A DNA stretch of 64,000 nucleotides from Prorocentrum cordatum (Eukaryota > Sar > Dinophyceae > Prorocentrales > Prorocentraceae), in assembly GCA_963575745.1 (NCBI GenBank), contig CAUYUJ010014183.1, positions 269,501-333,500 on the forward strand, read 5' to 3'. Position 1 is the stretch's first letter; each line of letters begins with the position of its first letter. Positions 22,146 to 32,967 of the stretch are shown one piece after another. Made by a program: the position numbers and the translations under genes. Under the pieces are notes generated by a model. It did no database searches, was not told the DNA's origin, and saw nothing but the letters and a program-made list of their open reading frames with translations.

Positions 22146-22514
22146 TTGCCAGTGTGTCGCAGCTCCGCCTCGTCTCGCTGCACGCGGCACGCACGGACGC
22201 TGCCCAGCACTCGGCACAACGCGGAGGAGAGCCAAACCACATTGCCGAGCAAAAAGTGAGTGCAGGGGGTACGGGCTGCGCCAGGCTTTGCCAGCGCTTC
22301 CGTATTCCCTGACCAGATGAGGCGCACTTTCGCCGGCTTTCCAGCCGTTTGCCCTGCTTCGGCTAGCGGTGCCCTCGGATGTCGGCGCGAGCTCGAAAGA
22401 ACAACGAAACAAGTTACGATGGCGGTGCGTCGTCAGAACAACAATTACCATTGTTGTCCATTGCTGGGCCCCTCCCCCCCAACCTCCTTATCACCCGCAA
22501 GGTGGTCGTATAGG
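22146..22514. other. no gene seen
   Basis: GC-rich flanking DNA between the OTU fragment and the tetranucleotide array; no supported feature. Confidence 0.3.
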
Positions 22515-22785
22515 TATGGGTGCGTGTCTGCATGTGTGTATGGTTGCATGCACGGATGGTTGCATGTATGTATGGATGCATGCATGCATGCACGCACGCA
22601 TGCATGTATGCATGGGTGGATTGTTGCATGATTGTATATACGGATATTCATATGTACATGCATGTGTATATCTAAACGACCATATGTATGTATATGTATG
22701 TGTATATGTATGTGTACATGTTTGCTCATCTATATATGGGGAATGCATATATGTATGTATATGTATGTGTATATGGTAACTAACT
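22515..22785. repeat. TGCA/TATG tetranucleotide array
   Basis: ATGCATGTATG and TATATGTATG units, like the array at 14.3 kb. Confidence 0.93.
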
Positions 22786-22790
22786 ACATC

Positions 22791-22819
22791 GCGCGTTTTT
22801 CGCGCGCTCAGGTTCTAGC
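22791..22819 (+). repeat. CGCGCG hairpin followed by CTCAGGTTC, copy 1
   Basis: CATCGCGCGTTTTTCGCGCG then CTCAGGTTC, directly after a TATG tract. A second copy sits after a TA tract at 23888-23918. Confidence 0.7.
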
Positions 22820-22929
22820 TGGTCGAGTGCGGACCGCATTGAGACAACAAGGCGGTCATGAATAATGAACTCAACATTCTCTGTTTTCTCCCGCCTCTTC
22901 CTCATGCCTCCACCTCCGCTCTCATCGAC

Positions 22930-23790
22930 CGGTCGACTGGCGACCTGTCGCCAAGCTTCTTGGAGACCTCTTGACCCCTCCTGGGGTCTCCTGGGGCGAA
23001 GATCTCGGGTTCTCGGTTCACGTTCTCGATACTGGCCTGCGGCCCATCCCGCCACCGTGCCTGGATTGTGGGTTAGAGGCCCCATGGAAGTTCGTTTGGG
23101 ATTCGTGGGAGGCTTCCCGGGGGCCACTTGAAAACAATTTTGGAGGCCTCTTGGGGGCCGTTTGGGGTGCTCGTGGGGCGTCTTTTTGGGCCCCTTTGGG
23201 GCCTCGTGGGCCCTGGGGCCTCTAGAGCTCTGTTGGGGGCCTCTTGGGGCCTCCTGGAAGCCTCTTGGGGCGGAAGGCTCGAATGGTCGGTTCGTGTTCC
23301 CCCTCTTGGGCCCCTCTTGGGGCCATCTTGGGGCCCTCTTGGACGATCTAGGGCGCCTCGTGGGCCGTCTTGGGGCGCTCGTGGGCCGTCTAGCCGTCGT
23401 GGCGCCCTTTTTGGGTGCATCTTGGGCGGTGTTGAGCTGATTTCTGGGGCCTCGTGGGCTGTCTTGGACCGTCGGAAGCACGAAACAGCGAGAACCCGAA
23501 AAACCTTCAAGTACCATAGAAAAACCTACTTGGTTCGCCTCCAGAGTGCCTCGTGGGAGTGCTTTTGAGAGCATGTCGGCCGTCTTGAAGCCCTCTTTGG
23601 CTGTCTTCAAGCCATGTTGGACCAAGTGTGAAATGCTTTTGTGCGGTCTTGGGCTCTCTTGGAGCGCTCTTGGGCCATCTTGGCGCTCTCTTGGACGTCT
23701 CTCGGCCGCCTTGACGTTTTTGGGCGCCCCCAGCCGGGCCCGAAACGGCGGGAAGATAAATCAGTGCACTTTGGAGGGCCTGGGGCCCCT
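22930..23790 (-). repeat. dispersed CCAAGAGGCCC-type repeat, reverse copy
   Basis: Dense CTTGGGGCCTC/CTTGGGCC phrases on the plus strand. Landmarks shared with the pyruvate kinase intron (in opposite orientation): GGCCCATCCCGCCACCGTGC at about 23042; GGCGGAAGGCTCG followed by GGTTCGTGTTCCC near 23270-23310; and a TTCAAG...AAAAACC block near 23495-23530 matching the intron's TTTTTGAAG block. Frames across it are Gly/Trp-rich artefacts. Confidence 0.75.
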
Positions 23791-23792
23791 AC

Positions 23793-23885
23793 CAATATAT
23801 ATATATATATATATACACATACATATACATATACATAATTATATATTTATAGATGTGTGTATATATATATATATACACACATAGA
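23793..23885. repeat. TA/CATA microsatellite
   Basis: TATATA and ACATATACAT units. Confidence 0.95.
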
Positions 23886-23887
23886 AT

Positions 23888-23918
23888 CATCGCGCGCGCT
23901 TCGCGCGAGCTCAGGTTC
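23888..23918 (+). repeat. CGCGCG hairpin followed by CTCAGGTTC, copy 2
   Basis: CATCGCGCGCGCTTCGCGCG then AGCTCAGGTTC, directly after a TA microsatellite; matches 22791-22819 apart from small differences in the hairpin loop. Confidence 0.7.
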
Positions 23919-24244
23919 AACCTCAGACCCGGGCAACGTCTGAATGCCGGATTGTGCTGCTGGACAGCAGGGTGGCATGATGCTCATGTGAGTGGCAGTC
24001 TGCTTCAGACAACCAGGGAACCGAAGGCCCCGAGCAACATCAGCCGCGGCAGCACCAACACCATAAGCACTGGGGAAGACGCCCGAGACGAAGGAGAATG
24101 AGGCCGAGGTGGGTCCCGCCGGGTCAACCGGACGAGGAGGGATGACGAAGAAGAGTCCCAACGGCCCTCCCCTCATCCTTTTCGGGGCGGGGGCCTTCCC
24201 GTACCCCCTACACCCTCCCCCTGGACGAGGGCGCTCGGCGGGCC

Positions 24245-24770
24245 GTTCGAGCGTCAAGGATGGCCCCAGAAGGTTCCAAGAAGGTCCTTACGAGCCCAAA
24301 GAGGGGCCTCAAAGATCGTTCAAAGTGTGCCACGCTGGTTCAAGATTTCTCCAACACGCCCCCCAAAAGCCTTCAATCGCCCTCAGGCGGCCCGCAGTGC
24401 CATCCCAGCACCCCAGGGAAACTTCCAAGAAATCAAACTCCTTCCGAAGCGTTCGAAGCATTATGATGTTTGCCTCCTCCCAGTGTCGATTCTGATCGTT
24501 TCTGAAGCCCAGAAGGCGGCTCCAAGATAGGCCCAAGTCAGCCCCCGAAGGGATCCAGCAGGAGCGAAATACAACTCCGAGAGCAGAACAAAACGCCTCA
24601 AGAGTTGTTTAAAAAGCGGCCCGAGATTGGGGCATCACCCCCTGCCTGATCGATGGCCGTCAAGATGGTTCCAGGAGGGCCCTCAGGCCTCCGAGAGGGA
24701 CCCCAAAGGGCCCCACAGAGCGCCCCAAGAGGCCTCGACGAGGAGCCCAAGAAGGTTGCAGAATGACGAA
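24245..24770 (+). repeat. dispersed CCAAGAGGCCC-type repeat, forward copy
   Basis: GGCCCCAGAAGGTTCCAAGA and related phrases, plus a block at 24430-24530 (AAATCAAACTCC, TTCGAAGCATTATGATGTTTG, CCCAGAAGGCGGCTCCAAG) that parallels the recurring AAAATCATT...TTTGAAG...GGCCTTCCGACGG block of the pyruvate kinase intron. Confidence 0.6.
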
Positions 24771-25515
24771 TCATTCTGTTTCAAAGATTGTCGCATGGAG
24801 GAAGGCTGCTGAATGACGAAGTCCCTCTCATACACGCATTCCCGCGTGAATGGGGCTGCATAAAGATATACCCTTCTCGTACACGGATTGCCGCGTGGAG
24901 GAGGGGTGCAGAGAGACAACATCCTCCTCGAACGCAAATTGTCGCGTGGAGGGGGACTGCGCCTCTCGTGCGCGAGTTGTCGTGTGGAGAGGGGCTGCAG
25001 AATGGCAAATACCTCTCGCACAAGGATTGGTGGAGGAGGGATGCAGAGAAACACAACATCCTCCTCGTACGCCTGTGTACCACGTGGAGGAGAACTGCGC
25101 AGTGAAACGAAGCCTCTCGCTCGCTGCATGCCGCGTGAAGGAGAACTGCAGAAACACGATATCCCTCTCGTGTACAGATTCCCGCGTGGAGGAGGGACGC
25201 AAAGAGATAGAATCCCCCTCGTGAACGTTTTTGTCGCGTGGAAGAGAACTGCGCAATGAAAAGAAACCTTTGTCTCTCTCTCTCTCTCTGAATGCCGCGT
25301 GAAGCAGCGCTGCAGAGTGACGATATCCCTCTCGTACACGGATTGTCGCGTGGAGGAAGGATGCAAAGAGACATAATCCCCCTCATACACCTTTTTGTCG
25401 CGTGGGGGAGGACTGCGCAGTGAAACAAAGCCTCTCGTACGCTGAATGCCGCGTGAAGGAGGGTTGCAAAAAGACGATATCCCCCTCGTGCACGGATTGC
25501 CCCGTGGAGGTGGGA
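24771..25515 (+). repeat. ~60-bp tandem array (GATTGCCGCGTGGAGGAGG family)
   Basis: About twelve diverged units with GATTGTCGCGTGGAGGA, then GGATGCAGAGAGACA, then ATCCCCCTCGTACACG. On the minus strand it reads as repeated SSTRQSVYERD-like peptide, but the frame is broken often and units differ greatly. No function assigned. Confidence 0.8.
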
Positions 25516-25879
25516 TGCAGGGAGGGGAAGAATGAGGAAGGGGAGGAGAAGGGAGAAGGGGGAGGAGGAGCAGGAGGAGGAGGAGGCGGATTTTGGACGT
25601 TTCTTGGACCTCCGGGGAGGGCCCTCGGCTCCACGGCTGGATCCGCCTGGGAGTCCACGTCAGAACGCGCTCGAGGAGCGGCCCACTCCTCGCGTCCAGC
25701 TTCCTCCGCCCCTCCCATCCTGACGCCCTCTTCCTCCTCCGCCTCCTCCTCCTCCTCCTATGCTAGCCAGACTGCAACAGGTCGAACGGCTGACCAAGAA
25801 CATTCTGCAAGGGAGGACTCCAGTGGCAACACCTGCTTGAGGCACCGCCGGGGGCGGACTCTGTGTAGAGTGTGGAAAG
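25505..25879. other. GGA-rich tract and low-complexity DNA
   Basis: GGA-type purine tract at 25505-25590 and a CCT patch at 25730-25760; no gene supported. Confidence 0.5.
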
Positions 25880-26230
25880 TCGGACCAGCTCTCTGGTCGA
25901 CCCTGTTGGGCGCCACCTGGGGCTCTCTTGGGCCGTTTTGGGAGTCCCATTGGGGAGCTGTTTCGGGGCCTCTTTTGGTGTTGGGGGCCTCTTGGGCCAA
26001 AACGCTTGAATCTTCGGTTCCTCGTCCCCGTCTTGTGCGCGCGGCCTTCGGGGGCCTTCTTGGCGTCATGGGAGTCGTCTTGAAAGGCATCCGGAGCCAT
26101 CGGAGCGCGGTTTCGAGCGTTCCGAAACCATCTTCGGGCGATCTTGGATGGCCTTCGGCGATCCGGCAAAGCTCCCGGCGCGCCGCGCCACACATCTGCG
26201 GTCGGGGTCCCGGCCCCCGGCCCCCGGACC
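25880..26230 (-). repeat. dispersed CCAAGAGGCCC-type repeat, short reverse copy
   Basis: CTCTTGGGCCG, CTTGGGCCAAAACGCTTGAA and GGTTCCTCGTCCCCGTCTTG parallel the GGCGGAAGGCTCG...GGTTCGTGTTCCCC landmark at 23.3 kb. Confidence 0.55.
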
Positions 26231-26239
26231 CGGTCCCCC

Positions 26240-26310
26240 GTTATATGTATATGTATATGTTTATGTATATATATATATATATGTATACATATATGTATAC
26301 GTACTTGCAC
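26240..26310. repeat. TATG/TA microsatellite
   Basis: TATGTATATG and TATATATA units. Confidence 0.93.
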
Positions 26311-26559
26311 ATATGTAGGACAATGTGATTGTGTCTAGGTATACAGCGTCGGAGCGACGGGGAGGAAAGAGGCGGAGCATGACGATCAGGGGAGGAACCT
26401 GAGAATCCAGGGTCGCATGAGATGGGAGGAACATGCGACGGGTGAGAATGTGGAAGGGAGCGGCTGCGGGCATTGCGCGAGCGCGCCCTCAAATCCCCCA
26501 TAGGGGCAGGGCAGCGCGAGAAGCACGATTTACAAGCGACCCAGATCCTGCTCCTCGTA

Positions 26560-27645
26560 CTCGTCGTCCTCGTCGTCGTCGTCCTCCTCCTCCTCCTCCT
26601 CCTGTCGCTGCCCCTGGAACAACCTCGCACCAACGGTCACTCATGCAAAAGGTCATTGGGCTTTCGGGTCATAATTCGGTCTCAGGCGGCCGTTCAGGAC
26701 GATTCGGGCGCCTCTGGAACGCTCTCGACGAGGCGCAGCTGCTGGAATGCATCCCGACGCTCGAAAGCCGCCAAAACCAACGACCACGCCCGAAAGCCTC
26801 AGTCCTCGAAACTCGAAGCCCGTCGTTGCCTCTGATGCTCCTCCTCCTCCTCCTCCTGCTCCTCCTGCTCCTAAGCGGCGAGGGGGGGACGCCGACTGCG
26901 GCCACGGCGGCGCTGACGGTGACTACCACACCGACGACCACGGTAGCTGCACCAGCGACGTCTGGCGCACAGTGCGTGGCAGGAGGGGCCCGCGCCGCCT
27001 CCTTGGCCACGGGTATTCTGCGCCTCCGCAACCACCACTTGACGCAGCGCAGGGCGTCAGCCTCGCCCAGGGGTGGCCAGGTAGGGGGGGAATAATTATA
27101 GAGGCCTCCTTCTCCCTCCTCCTCCTCCTCCTCCTCCTCCTTCTCTCCGTCCTCCTCCTCCTCCTCCTCCTCCTCCTCCTCCTCCTCCTCCTCCCTCCTC
27201 CTCCTCCCTCCTCCTCCTCCCTCCTCCCTCCTCCCTCCTCCCTCCTCCCCTCCTCCTCCTTCTCATCTTCCTCCCTCCTCCTCCTCCTCCTCCTCCTCCT
27301 CCTCCTCCTCCTCCTCCTCCTCCTCTCCCCCCTCCTCCTCCTCCTCCTCCTCCTCCTCCGCCGCCTCCTCCTCCTCCTCCTCCACGTCTCCTCGTCCTCC
27401 CTCCTCATCCTTTTCCTCCTACCCCCCCTCCCTCCTCGCTCCTCCTCCCTCCTCCTCTCATCCTCCTCACTCCTCCCCCTCCGTTCGCGTCGCGTGCGCC
27501 CCCGTTAAGGCTAGGAGGTGCAGGAGGAGGAATGGAGAACAGGGAGGAGGAGGAGGAGGAGGAGGAGGAGGAGGAGGAGGAGGAGGAGGAGGAGGAGGCG
27601 GAGGAGGAGGAGGAGGAGGAGGAGGAGGAGGAGGGAAGATGAAGA
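26560..27645. repeat. (CCT)n ... (GGA)n complex
   Basis: CCT patches at 26580-26605 and 26835-26875, a long CCT block at 27105-27480 and a GGA block at 27535-27640. The CCT and GGA blocks are inverted relative to each other and could pair. The end of the second RT wreck begins beyond 27645. Confidence 0.9.
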
Positions 27646-27649
27646 GTTG

Positions 27650-30204
27650 GAAATGTGGGAGGAGGGGGAGGAGCGCCCGTGGCTCCCTGAGAGTGCCGGG
27701 CGACTTCCCGCGCGCGCGCGGGGCGGCCGGCGGAGTAGCCGTCGACGTAGTCGAAGTAGAGATGGCGGTCTGTAGGAAGCCGCCTCTGCGCCACCTGCTG
27801 TGGTGTCCGCCCGGTCTTGCTGATGGAGGCGGAGGTGCGCTGGAAGCACGTCGGCCCCTGGCCGCGCCGGGCAGCGTGCGCCAAGCTCGCGCGGGGAACG
27901 GAAGGACCCGGACGCGCTGGGCCGCTGCTCTGGCCAAGGCCTCAGCCACCGGAAGCGGCTGGATCGGACCAGGCCTGTTGCGGTACAACGTAGCCAGCCG
28001 CGCCACCGTTCTGAGGAACCCATTATCGTCCTGTGGCTCTTCGTCGTAGTCTGCGAATGCACCGGGGCCAAGGCGGCGCAGGGGGCACGCATGCGCGATG
28101 GATCGCGCGGCCACGCAGACACTCCACTGCGCCCCGCGGCAGCCCGACAAATAGTGCGAGATTTCGTCCGCGTGCCCGGCAAGGCAGCCCGGGCCGACCG
28201 ACGTACACGCGGTGCGACGTCGCCCATCCTCCCGCTAGCGTCCGGTAGGCGGCCTAGCACGTGCCAGGAGCCGCACAAGCCAGCTGGCGTCGGAGCACCG
28301 CCCAGCGCTGCTACAAGTCGCTGGGGAAGAGACGCTGGGGCCACCACGCGCGCAGCCGACGCCCAAGGATCATGTGGAACGCCTCGGGGTGCAAGCGCTG
28401 GGACGCCACGCGCGCGTGGGCTCGCTGCACGCGGGCGCGGCGGCCCGCTGCAGCAGTCTGGCGGACCTCATCCTTCGCCGCGGCAGTACCTGCTGCCAGG
28501 GCGAGCTGGCGTGGCTGGCAGAGCCGCTTGCTGGGCTCGTCAACCGGCCTCGGTGACCGAGATCATGTACTGGGCCATAGATTGCGTCCGCGTCCAGACA
28601 GGGGCGGCCCAACGCCCTTCCAGGACGGTGCGGGCTGGGAACATGTCGAAAGTGCGCTCCTTCCATTCCGCTGCGAAATCGCGCCACCCTTGGTGAATGA
28701 CCTTGGCCGTCCTCAGAGCGGCGGCGGCCCAAGCTGCAGGCAGCAGCGCCTTCAGCACGGGCCTCTGTGCCCACTCCCCCATATTCAGCATGTCGTTTAG
28801 AGCGAAGCTCGTGGGAGGCGCCTTCAGAATGCGATGCCACCAACGTGTCCAACTCGCCTTTGATGAGGTTCTCCTGCAACGGCAATAACTAGGCCAAGTA
28901 GCTGAAGACAGAGACAACTGAACCGTGTTATACAATGTCATCAACTCAGCCGTCGGCACCGGCACGGTCTGGAACACGGCCGTGCGCTGCGTGTACTTCG
29001 TGGCGGCAACATGCCATGAATCTGCGATGTCTGATCCTGGGCCCAGCACGAACCCGAGGTACTTAATTTTCGTGGCGATGTCGGAATCGCACCAGCCAGG
29101 GGCGAGTTCTCCGAGAGCTAAGCGAATTGCATGGCTTGCAGGTCAGTGGGGGCCAGCCACAGCGGCACCAGTGCGCATTTCCGCGGTTGCATATACAAGC
29201 GTGCGAGGCGCCCCACGGCTTGGAAGTGGGGCTCAATGAGTGCGAGGAGGCCGAAGCCCCACAGTACGATGCCCATGTCGTCGGCGCAGACGCCGAGCTC
29301 GGCGTCCTGGCCAGGGCCCAGAAGCCTCGCGACGCGCGGTGGGCGGCTGGCCGACGAGCGCGAAGGCAACGCTGGGCGCGGGCCAGCGCTTCCACTAGTG
29401 GGGCCGTGGCGAAAGCCCAAAGGCAACCTTGGGCAACGCCCGCGAGGCCGACTGTGCCCCGATGCGCGTCCTGCAGTGCTGCCCGTCGTAGAGCGCCCTG
29501 ATCGACTGCATGGGCGAGTCCGTTATGCCAAACTGGGAGAGTGCCGCAGAGAACCAAACCCATGCCCATGCCAGGCTGGGACATGCCGCGGCCGCGTCGA
29601 AGGAGACGAGGCGCGGGCGGCGCCGGGCGAGGGCCTCCGGAAAGCCGACCGCGGCGACCCTCGCCTGGGCGTCAAGCCGCCGCCGCCGCGCGTTCTCCAG
29701 GAAACTCCGCCCCTTGACGAAGCCGCGCTGCGGGCTCGGGACTTGCCTCTCCGCAGGCTGTCTACGGGGCCCCCGTTTGGCACCAGTCCAAATAAACGGG
29801 CCCCCTGGCTGCCCAAGGCGGGCGATGATCCAGTCAGCGCCGGCGCCCATCCAGGCGCTGCCGCTCCCAAAGGGCGCCGATCCAGGCGCTGCTGGCGCTA
29901 AAAGCGCTGCTGCCAATCCAGACGCCGAACCGGCAAGAGCGGGTCCGGGGAACGCGGCGACAAAGATGAAGGCGAGCATCTTCTCCGCCTGCTGCGCCAT
30001 GTCGGCGTCGCTGTCCTCGGTCTTCGGCTGCTGCGTGCCTCCCCAAGACTCCCCGTGGACTTGCCATGGGTCGGCGCGTGGTGGCTCCTGTTCGTGCGTC
30101 TTGTTTTCAGCGTCCACGGCGGCAGTCTCGCCTTCCGACACGCGGCGCTGCGCTGCCTGCGTCTTGCCGCGGACCTCGTTCCACTCCACCTGGTAAGGGG
30201 CCAC
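27650..30204 (-). pseudogene. second non-LTR reverse transcriptase family, heavily frameshifted
   Basis: Minus-strand order: a fingers block (QRGFVKGRSFLENARRRRLD) near 29700-29740; motif A (PRLVSFDAAAACPSLAW, Asp kept) near 29585-29615; a VAQGC block of motif B near 29430; motif C (VCADDMGIVLWGFG, Asp pair kept) near 29255-29298; a post-RT block (LGPGSDIADSW...KYTQRTAVF) near 28945-29045; and a C-terminal Trp/Arg-rich part (HQGWRDFAAEWKERTFDMFP) near 28640-28710. Neighbouring blocks lie in different frames. Its motifs differ from both other RTs here, so it is a separate lineage. Element ends are not visible; the downstream side meets the GGA/CCT complex. Confidence 0.72.
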
Positions 30205-30670
30205 GGCACCTGGATGAAAACAAGACCCATCAACAGTTGAAGCGCGAGCGAAGACGTCGTTGCCGCCGTCATCGGGAATGATGAAGCCAAATCCCTCGCC
30301 TCCATTCTACATTTAAGTCGGGCGTGTCCCCCACGCAGGGGGATCTCCGACGAAAAATATATAAGAAACTCCAAAATGGTCAAGTAATACGCAAAACAAC
30401 GCCCCCTGACTATGTTTGGGCTATTTTTGAATTTCCCCCCTGTAGTGGGACAGGCCCGACTCAACTGTACATCCGAATAACGCCGTGAAGGCGAGGCGAG
30501 GCGGCGGCAGCAGCAGGGAGAGAAACGCGAACGTGCTCATGTGCACCTCCTCCTGGATGAAGATGGCGATGATGATCGAGCTGATTTCTGCATGATAATG
30601 GTCGCGACGGGGATCATATGCGAGCGGAAGTGGCTGTTGAAACAACAGCATGCGCGCGCGAACTGTCATC
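30205..30670. other. no gene seen between RT and Gag wrecks
   Basis: Mixed-composition DNA with an AT-richer patch at 30340-30420; no protease or integrase motif that would extend the Gag-like sequence. Confidence 0.35.
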
Positions 30671-32035
30671 CTAGCCTGGCGTGTCTGCGAGAAGAAAATG
30701 CCCCAAAGAGGAATAATACGAAAACTGTTGAAGGAAGCCGCGCGCCCCGACGAATTGCCTGGTGATCATGCCCTCGAGGACGCCTGTGGCCATGGTCCTC
30801 TGGATATCCTGCGCCAGCGTCGGGCTCGCAGGGCCGTTGGTGAGGTGCGAGCCCTTTCCGCTGCTGGAGCGGTGAAGGCAGTGAGCAGTAAGATGCTCAT
30901 CCGATACACACTGATGACAGGTCATCGTCTTGCCGTCCTTGCCCATGGGGTTGCGTTTGTCGCGCTTGCCCTTTTCCCGAAGCTGCTGTGGTAGACGCCA
31001 CCTGGCTTGCCGAAGCCCATGTCCCTTTTGCATGGGATGGCGGACGAAGCGGCTCCGTTCGCCTGTGAGGCTCCGCCATTTCCGGCTGGCCAAAACGTAG
31101 GCCCCGTGGAGTTCGTTCGCCTGCTGGTATGTGTATTCGGGCAAATCGTGGACAAGATGATATTCCTCGCTGGTGGCGCTCTCGCTGTGGTCGTCGTCTT
31201 CGTCGCGCACGTACATGCCGCAATGCTCGCCGTCGGTGCCAGGATAGACGTCTCAAGCTCCACCGTCGGCTGGCGCCGCTGAAGCTTGAGCCGGGGCGCC
31301 AACGAAACCTGGGAAATAACTCGGCCCAGCCTGGCCCGCTGGCGTCGCGGGGAGAAGGGGTTGCAGGGTTGCTCGGCGAAGAAATTGGCGAAGCTCGCTT
31401 GGCCCGGTTGCTGGTGCATCACACCTTCTAGAAGACGACCTGATCGCCGCAAGTGTTCCTCCATCCGGATGAGCTTGTTCTCGTGCGTCGGCAAATTAAC
31501 CATTGAAAGGCTGAAGAAGAAAGGTCCCTGTGGCGACGCGCTCAGTGCCCGCAGAAGGTGGTAGGCCGTGCCTGTTGGTCCAAGGTTAAGGTTGGCCTCC
31601 TGTTGTGCCTTGTCCCGTGCTGTGGCGTAGCGGCACAGAGCGGCATCAACGGTCTCATCGCTCAGTCGTTGAAATCCAAGGTGCTGTGGTGCTGCGTTGG
31701 CGTTCTGCTCGTAGCCCAATGGTGAGAAATTCTGGCTCATCACGTACAACACGATCGTGCGTCCACTCTGCCACTGTGGGCCTCAGCCGTCGGTCATCTC
31801 GATGACACCACCGTGCGCCAAAACGTCTACGACGATACGACGATAGCCCTGATGATGTCGCCTGTGCCGTGCCGGTCTGCTGCAAGACGACCGCCAGGGC
31901 CTGCTGGTTCATAGGCAAATTTATGACCATAGACCATAACAGCACGTCCTGCGTCCACTTGCTAAAAGGGCAAGTTTCTGCCAATCCTGGATCCCACCGG
32001 GGAAAGACCTTCAGCGAGATGCTGCCGCACACCTG
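30671..32035 (-). pseudogene. Ty1/copia-type Gag remnant with CCHC knuckle
   Basis: The N-part (near 31930-32000) reads WDPGLAETCPFSKWTQDVLL then WSMVINLP, the Trp-rich start of copia-type Gag. The middle (31752-31300) is helix-rich. The C-part holds a retroviral-type zinc knuckle C-x2-C-x4-H-x4-C (CHQCVSDEHLTAHC) at about 30879-30920. At least two frame changes separate the parts (near 31660 and 31220). Gag would package the element RNA. No protease, integrase or RT follows within the next kilobase, so only Gag remains, or Pol was lost. The family assignment comes from the knuckle and the Trp-rich block. Confidence 0.6.
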
Positions 32036-32967
32036 TGCTGAAGGAGCGGCTGGCGTTGCCGTCGGCTACGCCAGGGGCATGCTGTAGTTGTGCAAGTTGT
32101 TGTTGAAGCGGGTGCGCAACAGAAGCTTGGACTCAGCCAAGCTCCGCTACCAAAGTCGATAACGAGATAACCAAAGTAATATCCTAGATACCCAATGACA
32201 CAAGTAGATGATAAACCGAATGTGTTTTCAGTCCAATGCAATGGCAGCGGCCATGCTTCCTGCTTCTCTTGCTACTGCTGCCTGCTCGCACGCTGAAAGG
32301 GAGATGCATGTACCCTTCGACTAATGGGCCGTGTTGAACGCGCTCCCGCCCGCGAGGACCTGCCCCGAGAACTCCCACCTATAGAAGACACGCGCGAACC
32401 TCAATCTATTTTGCGCAGGAGGCTCGTGGCGCTGAAGAATGTAGCGAGGCGACTGCCACAGACAACGCGAGATCACTTTGCCACTTTGCCGCAATATCCA
32501 CTACGACCTCGGAGAACACAGGCAGCGTGGGGAGGAGGACGAGGACACGGGCGGAGGAGCGGGGGGGCGGGGGAAGAGTACGCTCGCTCGCCATCGCTCC
32601 CCCACATGCAACAAAAATGGTAGCTCTCCTACGCAACTGGGCAATGGGGGAATCTATGTTTTCTGCATCCCGTCTGCTTGGTCTCCCCTGACGGGTCACT
32701 TGCGCGCAGCGCGTGGCACTTGCAGCCACTTGCGGCCCGAGGAGGAGGATTCTACAACGTAATGACGTCGGCGCTCAGGGCTGCACTTGCCGCGCGTGAG
32801 CGGAGGCAATCCACCTGCAACACGGCCTGGCAAGCAGTGCCCAGCTCGCTCCCAGGACTGGCCCTCCAGGTTGCTCCTGGGACGCGCCCAACGGACGTGT
32901 AGGGAGCTCCAGCTGCTACGCCCCAGGCAACGGGGAACATCAAAAATAGGTGCCGGCCGGGCCGCGA
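32036..32967. other. pyruvate kinase 3' flank and intergenic DNA
   Basis: Holds the 3' UTR region of the pyruvate kinase gene on the minus side (just below 32968) and unassigned sequence. No gene or repeat family recognised; no canonical polyadenylation signal stands out. Confidence 0.4.

Noticed and set aside
21162-22451. A 429-codon minus-strand gene
   Set aside because: It overlaps the LINE ORF1 out of frame and the OTU fragment on the other strand; no protein-like blocks of its own.
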